This document shows positions 25,444 through 34,619 of a DNA stretch of 64,000 nt, piece by piece. This DNA is from Actinomadura sp. DC4. GTDB lineage: Bacteria > Actinomycetota > Actinomycetes > Streptosporangiales > Streptosporangiaceae. Where the stretch lies: assembly GCF_030406325.1 (NCBI RefSeq), contig NZ_JAUEQY010000018.1, positions 1 through 64,000 on the forward strand, read 5' to 3'. Every line of letters starts with the position of its first letter. Position 1 is the first letter of the stretch. The position numbers were made by a program, and so were the translations under genes. The notes under the pieces were generated by a model, which worked only from the letters and a program-made list of their open reading frames with translations, was not told the DNA's origin and ran no database searches.

Positions 25444-27413
25444 CGGCGGACGCCCCGGGCATCGGGAGGCTGCTCGCACCGCGCACCGTCGCGGTCCTGG
25501 GGTCGCTGTCCCGCGAGAGCGGGCTGGGCGCCCGCACGGTACGCCACCTGCGCGACTCCGGCTTCCCCGGCCGGATCATCACCGCTCGCAGCGCCGAAGA
25601 GGTGCCCGGCGAGGTCGACGTCGCCGTGGTCGCGGTGCCGGCGGCGGCCGTCCCGGAGATCGTGGACGGGCTCGACGGCCGCGCGGCCCACATCGTCGTC
25701 TACTCCTCCGGTTTCGAGGAGGCCGGCGGCGCCGCGCTGAAGGTCGCCTCGGGCCGTACCCGGATCATCGGGCCGAACTCCGTCGGCCTCTACCACGCGC
25801 CGTCCCGCGCCGTGCTCACCTTCGCGGCCGCCTTCGACGACATGACCGAGTGCCGGCACGGCAGCGGCGTGGTCCTCCTTTCCCAGAGCGGGGCCTTCGG
25901 CGCCCGGCTGGTGCGCTCGGCCCGCCGGTACGGCCTCGACCTCGACGGGTTCGTCGGCACCGGCAACGAGACCGACTACGGAGCCTGCGACATCGGCGCC
26001 GCGCTCGTGGCCGACCCTGAGCACCGGCCGCGCGTCCTGGCGCTCTACCTGGAGAGCGTGCGCGACGGCGGCGCGCTCGAACGCCTGCTGCGCACCGCGG
26101 ACGAGGCCGGGGTCCCGGTGATCACGCTGCTGGGCGGCTCGTCGGCGGCCGGCGCGGACGCGGCACGCTCCCACACGGCCGCGGTCAGCCCGGACCACGC
26201 CGTCGCCACCGAACTCTGCTGCCGGTACGGCGCCGTTCCGGTCACCTCCGACCGCGAGCTGGTCGAGGCGGCGGTCGGGCTGTCGCTGCTCGGGCGGGCC
26301 CGAGGCGGGCGCGTCGGCATCATCACCGGCTCCGGCGGCGCCGGCGTCGTCGCCGCCGACATGCTGGCCGCCACCGGGCTGCGGCCGGTGGAGCTGACCG
26401 AGCCCACGAGGGACGGCCTCGGCCGGCTGCTCCCGTCGTACGCCTCCACGGCCAACCCGGTCGACGTCACCGCGCAGGTCATCGGCGACACCGCCGCCGT
26501 GGCCTCCGTGACGGGCCTGCTGGCCGCCTCCGGTGAGGTCGACTCGGTGCTCGTCATCGGCCGGGCCGAACAGGCGGCGGCCGTCGCCGAGGCCGGCGGC
26601 CCGGACGTACCGGTCGTCACCACCGTGCTGGACGGCGACGCGACGAGCGTACGGGCGAGCGTCGCGGCCGGCCTGGCGGTGCTCCCGAGCCTGTCGGCGG
26701 CGTGCGCGGCGCTGCACGCGGTCACGCCCTCCGGCGAGCGTACGGACGCCTCGTCCGCGGACGGTCGCCGGCCGCTCACGGACCTTCCCGCGCCGCCGCC
26801 CGCCGAGGTCACCGGGACCGACACCGCCGCCGGCCTGCGGTTCGTCGCCGCCGGAGGAGTGCGGGTGGCCCCCTGGCGGGAGGCGTCCGACGTCTCCGAG
26901 GCGCTCGCGGCCACGGCCGACCTCGGCGGCCCGATCGTCATGAAGGCCAACCTGCCCGCGGAGGCGCACAAGGCGGCACGCGGTGGCGTACGGCTCGACC
27001 TGCGTGCCCCGGACGTCGCGGAGGCGGCCGGGGAACTGCTGCGGCTCGCACCGTCCGTGATCGTCGCCCGGCAGCTGCGCGCGGGGCCGGAACTCATCGT
27101 CGGCGTCCGCCGCGACCCTGTCTTCGGCCTGGTCGTGGTGGCCGGGCTCGGCGGCGGCGACGTCGAGCTCATCGGACGCGTCGTGACCGTACCCGCCTCG
27201 GTCTCCGCGGACGGACTCGCCGACCGGCTCGCGGCGGAGGTGTTCGACCGGGGCGGCCCCCGCTACCGGCACCTTCCCGCGCTGCTCGCCGGGACCGCCG
27301 CCATCTTGGTCGGCCTCGCCCGGCGGTCCGGCCTCGACCTGGTCGAATGCAATCCGCTGGTCGAGATGGACAACGAACTCATCGCACTCGACGCAAGGGT
27401 GGTCTCGCCATGA
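25440..27413 (+). CDS. NDP-forming acyl-CoA synthetase (657 aa)
   Basis: Makes an acyl-CoA from an acid, CoA and ATP/GTP with formation of ADP/GDP and phosphate. Order: CoA-binding Rossmann domain about 1-115; succinyl-CoA-synthetase-like domains about 130-430 with LSQSGAFGARL, GTGNETDYGACDIG and the phospho-His segment ARSHTAAVSPDH, and GIITGSGGAGVVAAD; an ATP-grasp domain from about 460 with GGPIVMKANLPAEAHKA and the metal-binding LDLVECNPLVE. All key elements are present. It overlaps both neighbours by ATGA. A second, AMP-forming ligase lies at 32002, so two acids or two stages may be activated. Confidence 0.9.
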   Translation: MTADAPGIGRLLAPRTVAVLGSLSRESGLGARTVRHLRDSGFPGRIITARSAEEVPGEVDVAVVAVPAAAVPEIVDGLDGRAAHIVVYSSGFEEAGGAALKVASGRTRIIGPNSVGLYHAPSRAVLTFAAAFDDMTECRHGSGVVLLSQSGAFGARLVRSARRYGLDLDGFVGTGNETDYGACDIGAALVADPEHRPRVLALYLESVRDGGALERLLRTADEAGVPVITLLGGSSAAGADAARSHTAAVSPDHAVATELCCRYGAVPVTSDRELVEAAVGLSLLGRARGGRVGIITGSGGAGVVAADMLAATGLRPVELTEPTRDGLGRLLPSYASTANPVDVTAQVIGDTAAVASVTGLLAASGEVDSVLVIGRAEQAAAVAEAGGPDVPVVTTVLDGDATSVRASVAAGLAVLPSLSAACAALHAVTPSGERTDASSADGRRPLTDLPAPPPAEVTGTDTAAGLRFVAAGGVRVAPWREASDVSEALAATADLGGPIVMKANLPAEAHKAARGGVRLDLRAPDVAEAAGELLRLAPSVIVARQLRAGPELIVGVRRDPVFGLVVVAGLGGGDVELIGRVVTVPASVSADGLADRLAAEVFDRGGPRYRHLPALLAGTAAILVGLARRSGLDLVECNPLVEMDNELIALDARVVSP

Positions 27414-28690
27414 CCGAACAGGCCGGCAAGCTCCAGGAATCGTTCTTCGACCCCGAGCTCGACGTGTGGGACCCCGTCCCGCCGCCGGTCGAGCCCGGCG
27501 AGGACGGCTCGTGGGGGGAGCTGTCGGCGGAGCAGAGCCGGATCCGCGCACAGGCCAGGGAGGTCGCCGAGCGTGAGCTGCGGCCGTGGGCCCGGTACTG
27601 GGACGAGAACGAGGAGTTCCCGGCCCGGTCGCTGAGCGCCGTACGGGAGACCGGGCTGCTCGGCCTGTGCGTGCCGGCCGAGTACGGCGGGCGCGGAATG
27701 GGATTGTTCGAGGGCTGCCTGGTCGTGGAGGAGCTGGCACGCGCGTGCCTGTCCAGCGCGATGGCCGTCCAGCCGTTCCTGAACGGGCCGTGGCGCGCGG
27801 TGTACGTCCTGGGCGATGACGAGCAGCGCCGGCGGCTGCTGCCCGGCGTCGCCGACGGCACCCGGCACTTCGCGATCGCGATGAGCGAGCCGGGCGCCGG
27901 CACGGCAGGCACCGACCTGCGGGCGGAGCTGCGTCCCGACGGGTCGGGGTTCCGGCTGCACGGCGTGAAGAGCTGGGTCACCGGCGGCCGTGAGGCCGAC
28001 ACCACCATCGTGTTCTGCCGCGCGCCGGGCACGGTGGGCCCGTACGGCATCGGCGCCGTCCTCATCGAGGGCCGCCCGGAGGGAATGGCCGAGCCGCACG
28101 TCGACCCCAAGATGGGCATCCGCGGCGTGGCCGAGTGCACGCTCCGCTTCGACGGCGTGCGCATCGAGCCCGAGGACGTGCTGGTGATGCCGGAGGCGGG
28201 TGCCAAGAAGGGCGCCGAGATCCTGGTCAACCAGTTCAACCCGGAGCGGTGCGGCAACGCCGCGATGTGCACGGGCCTGGCCCAGGCGGCGCTGGAGGCC
28301 AGCGTGGGGCACCTGAAGGCGCGGCGGCAGTTCGACCGCCCGCTCGCCGACTTCCAGGGTCTCCAGTGGATGGTCGCCGACATGAGCCTGGACGTCGAGG
28401 TCTCCCGGATGCTGGTCTGGCGCGCGGCGCGGGCGAACACCTCGGGCTTCCCGCCGCAGCGCGAGACGGTCATGGCCAAGCTGTACTCCAGCGAGATGGT
28501 GCAGCGGGTCACCAACCAGGCCATCCAGATCCACGGCGCGCGGGGCTACTCCCGCCGCTGGCCGGTCGAGCGGCTCTTCCGCGACGGGCGTGGCCTGGCC
28601 ATGGGCGGCGGCACGGCCGAGGTGATGCGGAACATGCTCGCCGCCATCGCCCTGGAGCGCCGCGTCAGCCAGCGGGTCCCGACCTCATGA
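27410..28690 (+). CDS. Acyl-CoA dehydrogenase 2 (426 aa)
   Basis: FAD enzyme of the acyl-CoA dehydrogenase family with EYGGRGMG, AMSEPGAGTAGTDL, VKSWVTGGREADTTIV, the DFQGLQWMVADM helix and QIHGARGYSRRWPVERLFRD. The C-terminal motif is MGGGTAEVMRN, so the YEGT Glu is missing, but Glu in FNPERCGN occupies the isovaleryl-CoA-dehydrogenase base position. It has an N-terminal extension of about 35 residues with an acidic/Pro stretch (WDPVPPPVEPGEDG). Lies between the NDP-forming synthetase and dehydrogenase 3, all coupled by 4-base overlaps. Confidence 0.9.
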   Translation: MTEQAGKLQESFFDPELDVWDPVPPPVEPGEDGSWGELSAEQSRIRAQAREVAERELRPWARYWDENEEFPARSLSAVRETGLLGLCVPAEYGGRGMGLFEGCLVVEELARACLSSAMAVQPFLNGPWRAVYVLGDDEQRRRLLPGVADGTRHFAIAMSEPGAGTAGTDLRAELRPDGSGFRLHGVKSWVTGGREADTTIVFCRAPGTVGPYGIGAVLIEGRPEGMAEPHVDPKMGIRGVAECTLRFDGVRIEPEDVLVMPEAGAKKGAEILVNQFNPERCGNAAMCTGLAQAALEASVGHLKARRQFDRPLADFQGLQWMVADMSLDVEVSRMLVWRAARANTSGFPPQRETVMAKLYSSEMVQRVTNQAIQIHGARGYSRRWPVERLFRDGRGLAMGGGTAEVMRNMLAAIALERRVSQRVPTS

Positions 28691-29943
28691 GCGAGCGGAG
28701 CGAAGGCACGGCGCCCCCGGTCACTCCTCCGGTGAAGGAGTTCCGTGCGCTGCTGGCCGCGAAGCTGCCCGCCGAGTGGGTCGCGGCCGTGGGCGACGGC
28801 GACACCGCGCGGATCGAGGAGCTCGCCGCGTCGGAGCTCGGGCCGCCCGCCGTACGCGCGGTGGCCGCGCGCGGCTGGCTCACCCCCGAGTGGCCGGCGG
28901 AGTACGGCGGGCGCGGGCTCGCCCCGGACGAGGCCGTGGAGATCCGCCGTGAGCTGCGGCGATGGCGCGTCGGCGACGTCTCCAGCGCGATCGGCACCGC
29001 GTGGGTCGGGCCGGCGATCCTGAGGTTCGGCGACGAGCACCTCCGGCGGAGGCTGCTGCCGCGGATCGCCCGCAACGAGGCCCTGTGGTGCCAGCTCTTC
29101 AGCGAGTCCGAGGCCGGCTCCGACCTGGCCGGCGTCCGTACGCGAGGGCGCCGGGAGGGGAAGGACTGGATCCTCACCGGCGGGAAGATGTGGACGAGCC
29201 GGGCGAACCTGGCGCGCTGGGGCCTGGCGCTAGTGCGCACCGACCCGTCGGCGGCCAAGCACGCCGGCCTCACCTGCTTCTGCGTGGACATGTCCACCCC
29301 CGGCCTGTCCATCCACCCGATCCGGCAGATGACCGGGGACCACGAGTTCTTCGAGGTCCGGCTGGACGACTGCGTGGTCCCCGACGCGCTGCGGCTCGGC
29401 GCGCCCGGCCAGGGCTGGGAGGTCGTACGCGCCGTGCTCGCCTTCGAGCGGCAGGCGGGCTCGGGCGTGGGCGCCGCGCCGCCGGGATCGGTGGTCGGCC
29501 GGGGCGTCGACGAGCTGATCGAGCACGTACGCGGCACGCTCGACCCGGTGCGGGCGGACGAGGTGGTGCGGATCGCCATGGAGAGCCGCCTGGTGGAGCT
29601 GAACAACCGGCGTACGGCGACGGAGCGCGCCGCCGGCCGCACGCCGCCCGAGGGCCCGTTCAACAAGATCCTCCAGGCCGAGCACAGCAAGCGGTTGCAG
29701 CGGCTCTTCGTCGGCCTCGGCGGCATCGGCGCCGTCGCGCGCGACCCCGGCGACGCCTGGGCGGGCGCCAACAGCTGGGCGTTCCTGCGGGTCCAGGCCA
29801 AGACGATCGCCGGCGGCACCTCGGAGGTCCTGCGCGGCCAGCTCGCCGAACGCGTCCTCGGCCTTCCCCGCGACCCCGACCCGACCCGCTCCCTGCCCTG
29901 GCAGGACACGGTCTCCGGCGGCGGCACGGAGGCGGGCCGGTGA
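28687..29943 (+). CDS. Acyl-CoA dehydrogenase 3, possible large subunit of a heteromer (418 aa)
   Basis: Acyl-CoA dehydrogenase with PEWPAEYGGRGL, LFSESEAGSDLAGVRTR, GGKMWTSRANLARWGLALVRTD and, near the end, FLRVQAKTIAGGTSEVLRGQLAERVLGLP. This layout matches actinobacterial FadE subunits such as FadE26/FadE28-like proteins that pair with a shorter partner to form alpha2beta2 enzymes. The 373-aa dehydrogenase 4, encoded two genes downstream, looks like that partner. The reading as a heteromer is inference from sequence type and closeness. Stop overlaps the GTG of the next gene. Confidence 0.87.
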   Translation: MSERSEGTAPPVTPPVKEFRALLAAKLPAEWVAAVGDGDTARIEELAASELGPPAVRAVAARGWLTPEWPAEYGGRGLAPDEAVEIRRELRRWRVGDVSSAIGTAWVGPAILRFGDEHLRRRLLPRIARNEALWCQLFSESEAGSDLAGVRTRGRREGKDWILTGGKMWTSRANLARWGLALVRTDPSAAKHAGLTCFCVDMSTPGLSIHPIRQMTGDHEFFEVRLDDCVVPDALRLGAPGQGWEVVRAVLAFERQAGSGVGAAPPGSVVGRGVDELIEHVRGTLDPVRADEVVRIAMESRLVELNNRRTATERAAGRTPPEGPFNKILQAEHSKRLQRLFVGLGGIGAVARDPGDAWAGANSWAFLRVQAKTIAGGTSEVLRGQLAERVLGLPRDPDPTRSLPWQDTVSGGGTEAGR

Positions 29944-30887
29944 AGCTGCGCCTGTGCGTCAACTGGCTCCCGATCACGCCCGAGCTGACCCGCGGGCTCG
30001 CCCGCCGGGTCGAGCGCGCCGGCCTGTGGGGGCTCGGGATCGGCGACTCGCCGAACTACGGCGAGCTGTACACGGCCTGCGCCGACGCCCTGTCGGCGAC
30101 CGACGCACTCGCCGTGCTGACCAGCGTCACCAACCCCGTGACCCGGCACGTCTCCGTGCACGTCAGCGCGGCGCGCACCTACGGCGGCCGGCTGGCCATC
30201 GGCATGGGGCGGGGCGACTCCGCGGTCCGTACCTTCGGCCTGCGCCCGGCCACGCTCCCCGAGCTCGAACGGACGCTGGAGTCCCTGCGGGAGGCCGTCC
30301 CCGAGGCCCCGCTGCTCGTGGCCGCCGGCGGGCCCGCGGCGGCGAGAGTCGCCGGCCGCGCCGCCGGCGGCGTGATCTGCGGCGCCGGGCGCGACCCCCA
30401 GGCCCTGGCCGGCCTCGCGGGCGCCGCGCGCGAGGCCGCCGGGCGGCCCGTCGACCGGTGGGCCTCCGTACGCCTGGCCGTGGCCCGCACGCCCGCCGAG
30501 GTCCCCGGGCTGCGGAGCCGGATTTTGCCCCGCGCGATCAGCGCGGCGCGGTTCAACTTCGGCCGCGACCTCGCCGGGAAGAACGTCCCGGACGCTCTCC
30601 AGGAGGTGCTCACCGCCCGGTTCGCCGCCTACGACTTCGCCTGGCACGGCCGCGCGGGCGGGACGCCCACGGCACGGATGTTCGCCGACCGGCCGGACGT
30701 CGAGGAGTACCTGCTCGACCGGTTCGCCGTCGTCGGCACCGCGCAGGACTGCCGCGACCGGCTGGCCGACCTGCACCGGCACGTGGACGGGATCTTCCTG
30801 TCCTTGCTGTTCGAGGACGTCCTCGAACAGGCCGACCGCCTCGCGGACCTGTTCACCCCCGACGAACTGGAGACGCTCGGCCGATGA
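29940..30887 (+). CDS. LLM-class flavin/F420-dependent oxidoreductase 1 (315 aa)
   Basis: Luciferase-like monooxygenase fold: VKLRLCVNWLP at the start, then repeated alpha/beta units with RLAIGMGRGDSAVRTFGLRPA, the usual G-x-G-R-GDS motif of F420-binding LLM enzymes (methylene-H4MPT reductase/Fgd-like), and a C-terminal VVGTAQDCRDRLADLHR. It would oxidise or reduce a substrate with F420 or FMN in the cytoplasm. GTG start overlaps the previous stop; the stop overlaps an ATGATG start of the next gene. Its place between two dehydrogenase subunit genes suggests a role in the same ring- or chain-modifying sequence. Confidence 0.85.
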   Translation: MKLRLCVNWLPITPELTRGLARRVERAGLWGLGIGDSPNYGELYTACADALSATDALAVLTSVTNPVTRHVSVHVSAARTYGGRLAIGMGRGDSAVRTFGLRPATLPELERTLESLREAVPEAPLLVAAGGPAAARVAGRAAGGVICGAGRDPQALAGLAGAAREAAGRPVDRWASVRLAVARTPAEVPGLRSRILPRAISAARFNFGRDLAGKNVPDALQEVLTARFAAYDFAWHGRAGGTPTARMFADRPDVEEYLLDRFAVVGTAQDCRDRLADLHRHVDGIFLSLLFEDVLEQADRLADLFTPDELETLGR

Positions 30888-32005
30888 TGCTGAACCCGAC
30901 CGGCGAGCAGCTCGCCTTCAAGGCCGAGGTGCGCCGTTTCCTCGAACGGTCCGCCCCGCTGTCCCGTACGCGCGAGTTCCTGGAGGCCTCACCCGGCTAC
31001 GACACCGCCGCCTGGGACGGCCTCGGGCGCCTCGGCGCCCAGGGCCTGCTGATCCCCGAGGCGTACGGCGGGGCCGGCGCGGGCGTCGTCGAGGCCGCCC
31101 TCACGAGCGAGGAGATGGGCCGGGTCCTGTACGCCTCGCCGTACCTGTCCAGTGCCGTCCTCGCCGCGCGCCTGCTGGCGGGGCTCGGCGACGAGCGGGC
31201 GATGAAGGAGCACCTTCCCGGGATCGCCTCCGGGCGCACGGTGGCGACCGTGGCGTTCCTGGACGACCGGGGGCACTGGAACCCCTGCCGGATCGGCGTA
31301 CGGGCCGAGCCCGCCGGGACCGGCTGGCGGCTCCTGGGCCGGGCGCCCTTCGTCACCGACGCGGCGGCCTCCCTCGTGCTGGTGGTGGCGGCCACGCCCG
31401 ACGGCCTCGGAGTCTTCGCCGCCGACGGCGCCGGGCGCCGGGTCGAGCCGCTGGAGTGCCTGGACACGACCCAGCCGCTGAGCCGGCTCGATCTGGAGGG
31501 CGTGGCCGCCGACCGGATCGGCGCGGACGCCGACGTCGAGGCGGTCATGGACGACGTCGTGCGCGTGGCGCTGGCCTGCGTGACCGCGGCGCAGCTCGGC
31601 GGCGCGGAACGGTGCCTGGAGACGGCCGTGGCGTACGCGAAGGCGCGCGTGCAGTTCGGCCGGCCGATCGGGGCGTTCCAGGCGATCAAGCATCGGTGCG
31701 CGGACATGTACATCCGGGTGCAGTCCGCCCGCTCGGCAGTGCACCACCTGGTCGAGGCCGTGCGGACGTCGGCGCCCGAGGCCGCGGACGCCGCCCACCT
31801 GGCCAAGGCGTACTGCTCGGAGACCGCCTTCGCCTGCGCCACCGACAACGTCCAGATCCACGGCGGCATCGGCTTCACCTGGGAGCACGACGCCCACCTC
31901 TACCTCAAGCGGGCCGAGGCGTCCGGGCATCTGCTCGGCGACGCGATCCACCATCGCGGCGCGCTGGCCCGGAGCATGGGCCTCCTGGCGGAGGAGGGCG
32001 AATGA
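30884..32005 (+). CDS. Acyl-CoA dehydrogenase 4, possible small partner subunit (373 aa)
   Basis: Acyl-CoA dehydrogenase family with IPEAYGGAGAG, a degenerate first FAD motif (TVAFLDDRGHWNP where others have an SEPGAGSD-like run), FGRPIGAFQAIKHRCADMYI, and NVQIHGGIGFTWEHDAHLYLKRAEASG. The TWEHDAHLYLKRA ending and the missing GGTSE motif are the marks of the FadE27/FadE29-type partner subunits of actinobacterial heteromeric dehydrogenases. It probably pairs with dehydrogenase 3. Coupled to the ligase gene by ATGA. Confidence 0.87.
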   Translation: MMLNPTGEQLAFKAEVRRFLERSAPLSRTREFLEASPGYDTAAWDGLGRLGAQGLLIPEAYGGAGAGVVEAALTSEEMGRVLYASPYLSSAVLAARLLAGLGDERAMKEHLPGIASGRTVATVAFLDDRGHWNPCRIGVRAEPAGTGWRLLGRAPFVTDAAASLVLVVAATPDGLGVFAADGAGRRVEPLECLDTTQPLSRLDLEGVAADRIGADADVEAVMDDVVRVALACVTAAQLGGAERCLETAVAYAKARVQFGRPIGAFQAIKHRCADMYIRVQSARSAVHHLVEAVRTSAPEAADAAHLAKAYCSETAFACATDNVQIHGGIGFTWEHDAHLYLKRAEASGHLLGDAIHHRGALARSMGLLAEEGE

Positions 32006-33546
32006 GGAGCTTCTCCGCGTACGCGGCCGGCGACCCGTCCCGCGTCGCGATCGTCGACCGCGACGGCAGCCGGATCACCTACGCCGAGCTGGCCGGGCGG
32101 GCCGACCGCCTGTCGCGGGCCATCGCCGCGGCGGGCCCGGGCCGTCCCGCGACCGTCGCGGCGCTGCTGCCGAACGCGGCGGTCATGCTGCTGGCCGAGC
32201 GGGCCACCCTGCAGCTGCCGACGTACTTCACGCCGGTCAACTGGCACCTCACCGCGGGTGAGGCGGCCTACATCATCCAGGACTCGGCCGCCGAGCTGCT
32301 GCTGACCGCGGGGGAGTTCCTGGCGACGGCGCTGGCGGCGGCCGACGAGGCCGGGCTGGCGCGCGAGCGGGTGATCGTCCTCGACGGGGCCGCGCGGGAC
32401 GGGGCCCGCACGCTGGCCGAGTTCACCGCAGGGCAGCCCGCGACGCCTCCGGCGGGACGCTCCGCCGGGCAGCGCATGCTCTACACGTCGGGCACCACCG
32501 GCCGGCCCAAGGGCGTACGCCGGCGGCTGCCCGAGGTCTCGCCCGAGAAGGCGGCCGCGACGGTCCTGGCCCGCGCGGAGCTGTACGGCGCCGCGCACGA
32601 GGACGGCACCTACCTGTCGGTCGCCCCGCTCTACCACGCGGCTCCGCTGGCCTACGCGGTACAGTCCCTGGAGGCCGGGCACACCGTGGTGATGCTGCCC
32701 AGGTGGGATCCGGCCGAGGCGCTGCGCGCGATCGCCGAACACGGGGTGACCTGGACCTATCTGGTGCCGCTGATGTTCGCCGAGCTGCTGGCCCTCGAAC
32801 CCGGGGCGCGCGGAGCGTACGACATCGGCTCGCTCCGGTCCGTCGTGCACACCGCGGCCCCGTGCCCCGAACCGCTCAAACGGGCGATGATCGAGTGGTT
32901 CGGCCCGATCCTGGCCGAGATCTACGGAGGCACCGAGGGCGGCGCGACCTTCATCGACTCGCGGGACTGGCTGGCCCATCCGGGCAGCGTGGGCCGGGCC
33001 AGGGCCGGCGTCCGGCTGAGCGTCCTGGACGAGGCGGGCACGGAGCTCGGCCCCGGAGAGATCGGCACGGTCTACTTCTCCGGGCCGGCCGACTTCGAGT
33101 ACTGGAACGACCCGGACAAGACCGCCACGACCCGTACCGGCGGCCTGACCACGCTGGGCGACATCGGCTACCTCGACGAGGACGGCTACCTGTTCCTGCG
33201 CGACCGGGCCTCCGACGTCATCGTCTCCGGCGGCGTGAACATCTACCCGGCCGAGATCGAGCAGGTCCTCCTGCGGCACCCCGGCGTCGCCGACGTGTGC
33301 GTCGTCGGCGCCCCGGACGAGCGGTGGGGCGAACGCGTCTTCGCCGCGGTCGTCCCACGGGACGGCGTGCCGCCCTCGGACGAGCTGGCGCGGTCGATCC
33401 AGGACTTCCTGCGCGAGCGCATCGCGGGGTACAAGGTGCCCAGGGACATCGAGTTCCGGTCCTCGGTGCCCCGCTCGGAGGTCGGCAAGCTGCTGCGCCG
33501 GGGCGTGCGCGAGGCCCTGTGGCGCGACGCCGGGAGCCGGCTGTGA
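32002..33546 (+). CDS. AMP-forming acyl-CoA synthetase (514 aa)
   Basis: ANL-superfamily ligase that adenylates a carboxylic acid and transfers it to CoA. Motifs: P-loop YTSGTTGRPKGV, APLYHAAPL, IYGGTEGGATF, the hinge DIGYLDEDGYLFLRDRASDVIVSGGVNIYPAEIE and the catalytic Lys in RSEVGKLLRR. Similar in layout to FadD3/FadD17-like ligases of sterol breakdown and to aromatic/alicyclic acid-CoA ligases; the acid is not predictable here. Overlaps both neighbours by four bases. Confidence 0.92.
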   Translation: MRSFSAYAAGDPSRVAIVDRDGSRITYAELAGRADRLSRAIAAAGPGRPATVAALLPNAAVMLLAERATLQLPTYFTPVNWHLTAGEAAYIIQDSAAELLLTAGEFLATALAAADEAGLARERVIVLDGAARDGARTLAEFTAGQPATPPAGRSAGQRMLYTSGTTGRPKGVRRRLPEVSPEKAAATVLARAELYGAAHEDGTYLSVAPLYHAAPLAYAVQSLEAGHTVVMLPRWDPAEALRAIAEHGVTWTYLVPLMFAELLALEPGARGAYDIGSLRSVVHTAAPCPEPLKRAMIEWFGPILAEIYGGTEGGATFIDSRDWLAHPGSVGRARAGVRLSVLDEAGTELGPGEIGTVYFSGPADFEYWNDPDKTATTRTGGLTTLGDIGYLDEDGYLFLRDRASDVIVSGGVNIYPAEIEQVLLRHPGVADVCVVGAPDERWGERVFAAVVPRDGVPPSDELARSIQDFLRERIAGYKVPRDIEFRSSVPRSEVGKLLRRGVREALWRDAGSRL

Positions 33547-34589
33547 CCCAGGGCGGGCCGGAGATCGCGGTGAACGTCGACCTGACCGCCCCCGCGGCCG
33601 CTCTGCGCGGCTACCTGCGGGACGTCGAGGCCGCCGGCGCGGACATGATCTGGGTCCCGGAGGCCTACGGCCGCGACGCGTCCACCGTGCTCGGCTACTG
33701 TGCCGCGGTGACCGGTCTCCGCCTCGGCAGCGCGGTCATGAACGTCTTCAGCCGTACGCCCGCGCTGCTCGCGCAGACGGCGGCGTCGCTGGACGAGCTG
33801 ACCGGCGGGCGCTTCGAACTCGGCCTCGGCGCGTCCGGCCCGCAGGTCGTCGAGGGGTGGCACGGGCTGGCGTTCGAGCGGCCGCTCCTGCGCACCCGCG
33901 AGGTGGTCGAGGTGTGCCGGCGGGTCTGGCGCCGCGAGGTCGTCCGGTACGAGGGTGAGACCGTGCGCCTGCCGTACGGCGACGGTCTCGGCAAACCGCT
34001 CAAGCTGATGACCCGGCCGGTGCGCGAGGACATCCCGATCTGGCTGGCGGGCCTCGGCCCCCGCAACGTACGGATGATCGCGGAGATCGCGCACGGGTGG
34101 CTTCCGTCGCTCTTCATCCCCGAGCGGGCGGCCGGCGTCTGGGGCGCCGCGCTGGCCGAGGGCGGGGCCGCGCGCGACCCGGGCCTGCCGCCCCTCCAGG
34201 TCTGCGCGGGCGCCCACGTCGAGGTGACCGGGAGCGGCGCCGCGGCGGCGCTGGAGGCGCGTGACCGGGCGCGCCCGTCGCTCGCCCGCTACGTCGGCGG
34301 CATGGGCGCCGCCGCCGCGAACTTCTACAACGACCTGGTCCGCCGGTACGGCTTCGGCGACGCCGCCGAGACGGTCCAGCGCCTCTACCTCGCGGGCCGC
34401 ACGGACGCCGCGGCCGACGCGCTCCCGGCCGAGCTGGTGGAGGCGCTGACCGTCTGCGGGCCGCCGTCGTACGTGCGCGACCGGCTGGCGGCCTACCGGG
34501 AGGCGGGAGTCACGATCTTCCGCGTCAACGTCAACGCGGGCTCGGACGGCGCGCGCGCCGTCGAGCGGATCCGCCGGCTGGCGGCCTGA
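33543..34589 (+). CDS. LLM-class F420-dependent oxidoreductase 2 (348 aa)
   Basis: Luciferase-like TIM-barrel protein with GADMIWVPEAYGRDA, LRLGSAVMNVFSRTPALLAQTAASLDELTGGRFELGLGASGPQVVEGWHGL, PIWLAGLGPRNVRMIAEIAHGWLP: all hallmarks of the F420-dependent LLM group. It is a separate paralogue of the LLM gene at 29940 and carries more of the canonical family pattern. GTG start overlaps the ligase stop. A 30-base gap with a GAGGAG ribosome binding site separates it from the last gene of the operon. Confidence 0.88.
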   Translation: MTQGGPEIAVNVDLTAPAAALRGYLRDVEAAGADMIWVPEAYGRDASTVLGYCAAVTGLRLGSAVMNVFSRTPALLAQTAASLDELTGGRFELGLGASGPQVVEGWHGLAFERPLLRTREVVEVCRRVWRREVVRYEGETVRLPYGDGLGKPLKLMTRPVREDIPIWLAGLGPRNVRMIAEIAHGWLPSLFIPERAAGVWGAALAEGGAARDPGLPPLQVCAGAHVEVTGSGAAAALEARDRARPSLARYVGGMGAAAANFYNDLVRRYGFGDAAETVQRLYLAGRTDAAADALPAELVEALTVCGPPSYVRDRLAAYREAGVTIFRVNVNAGSDGARAVERIRRLAA

Positions 34590-34619
34590 TGATCCTTCGA
34601 TGTGACGAGGAGACGTCCC

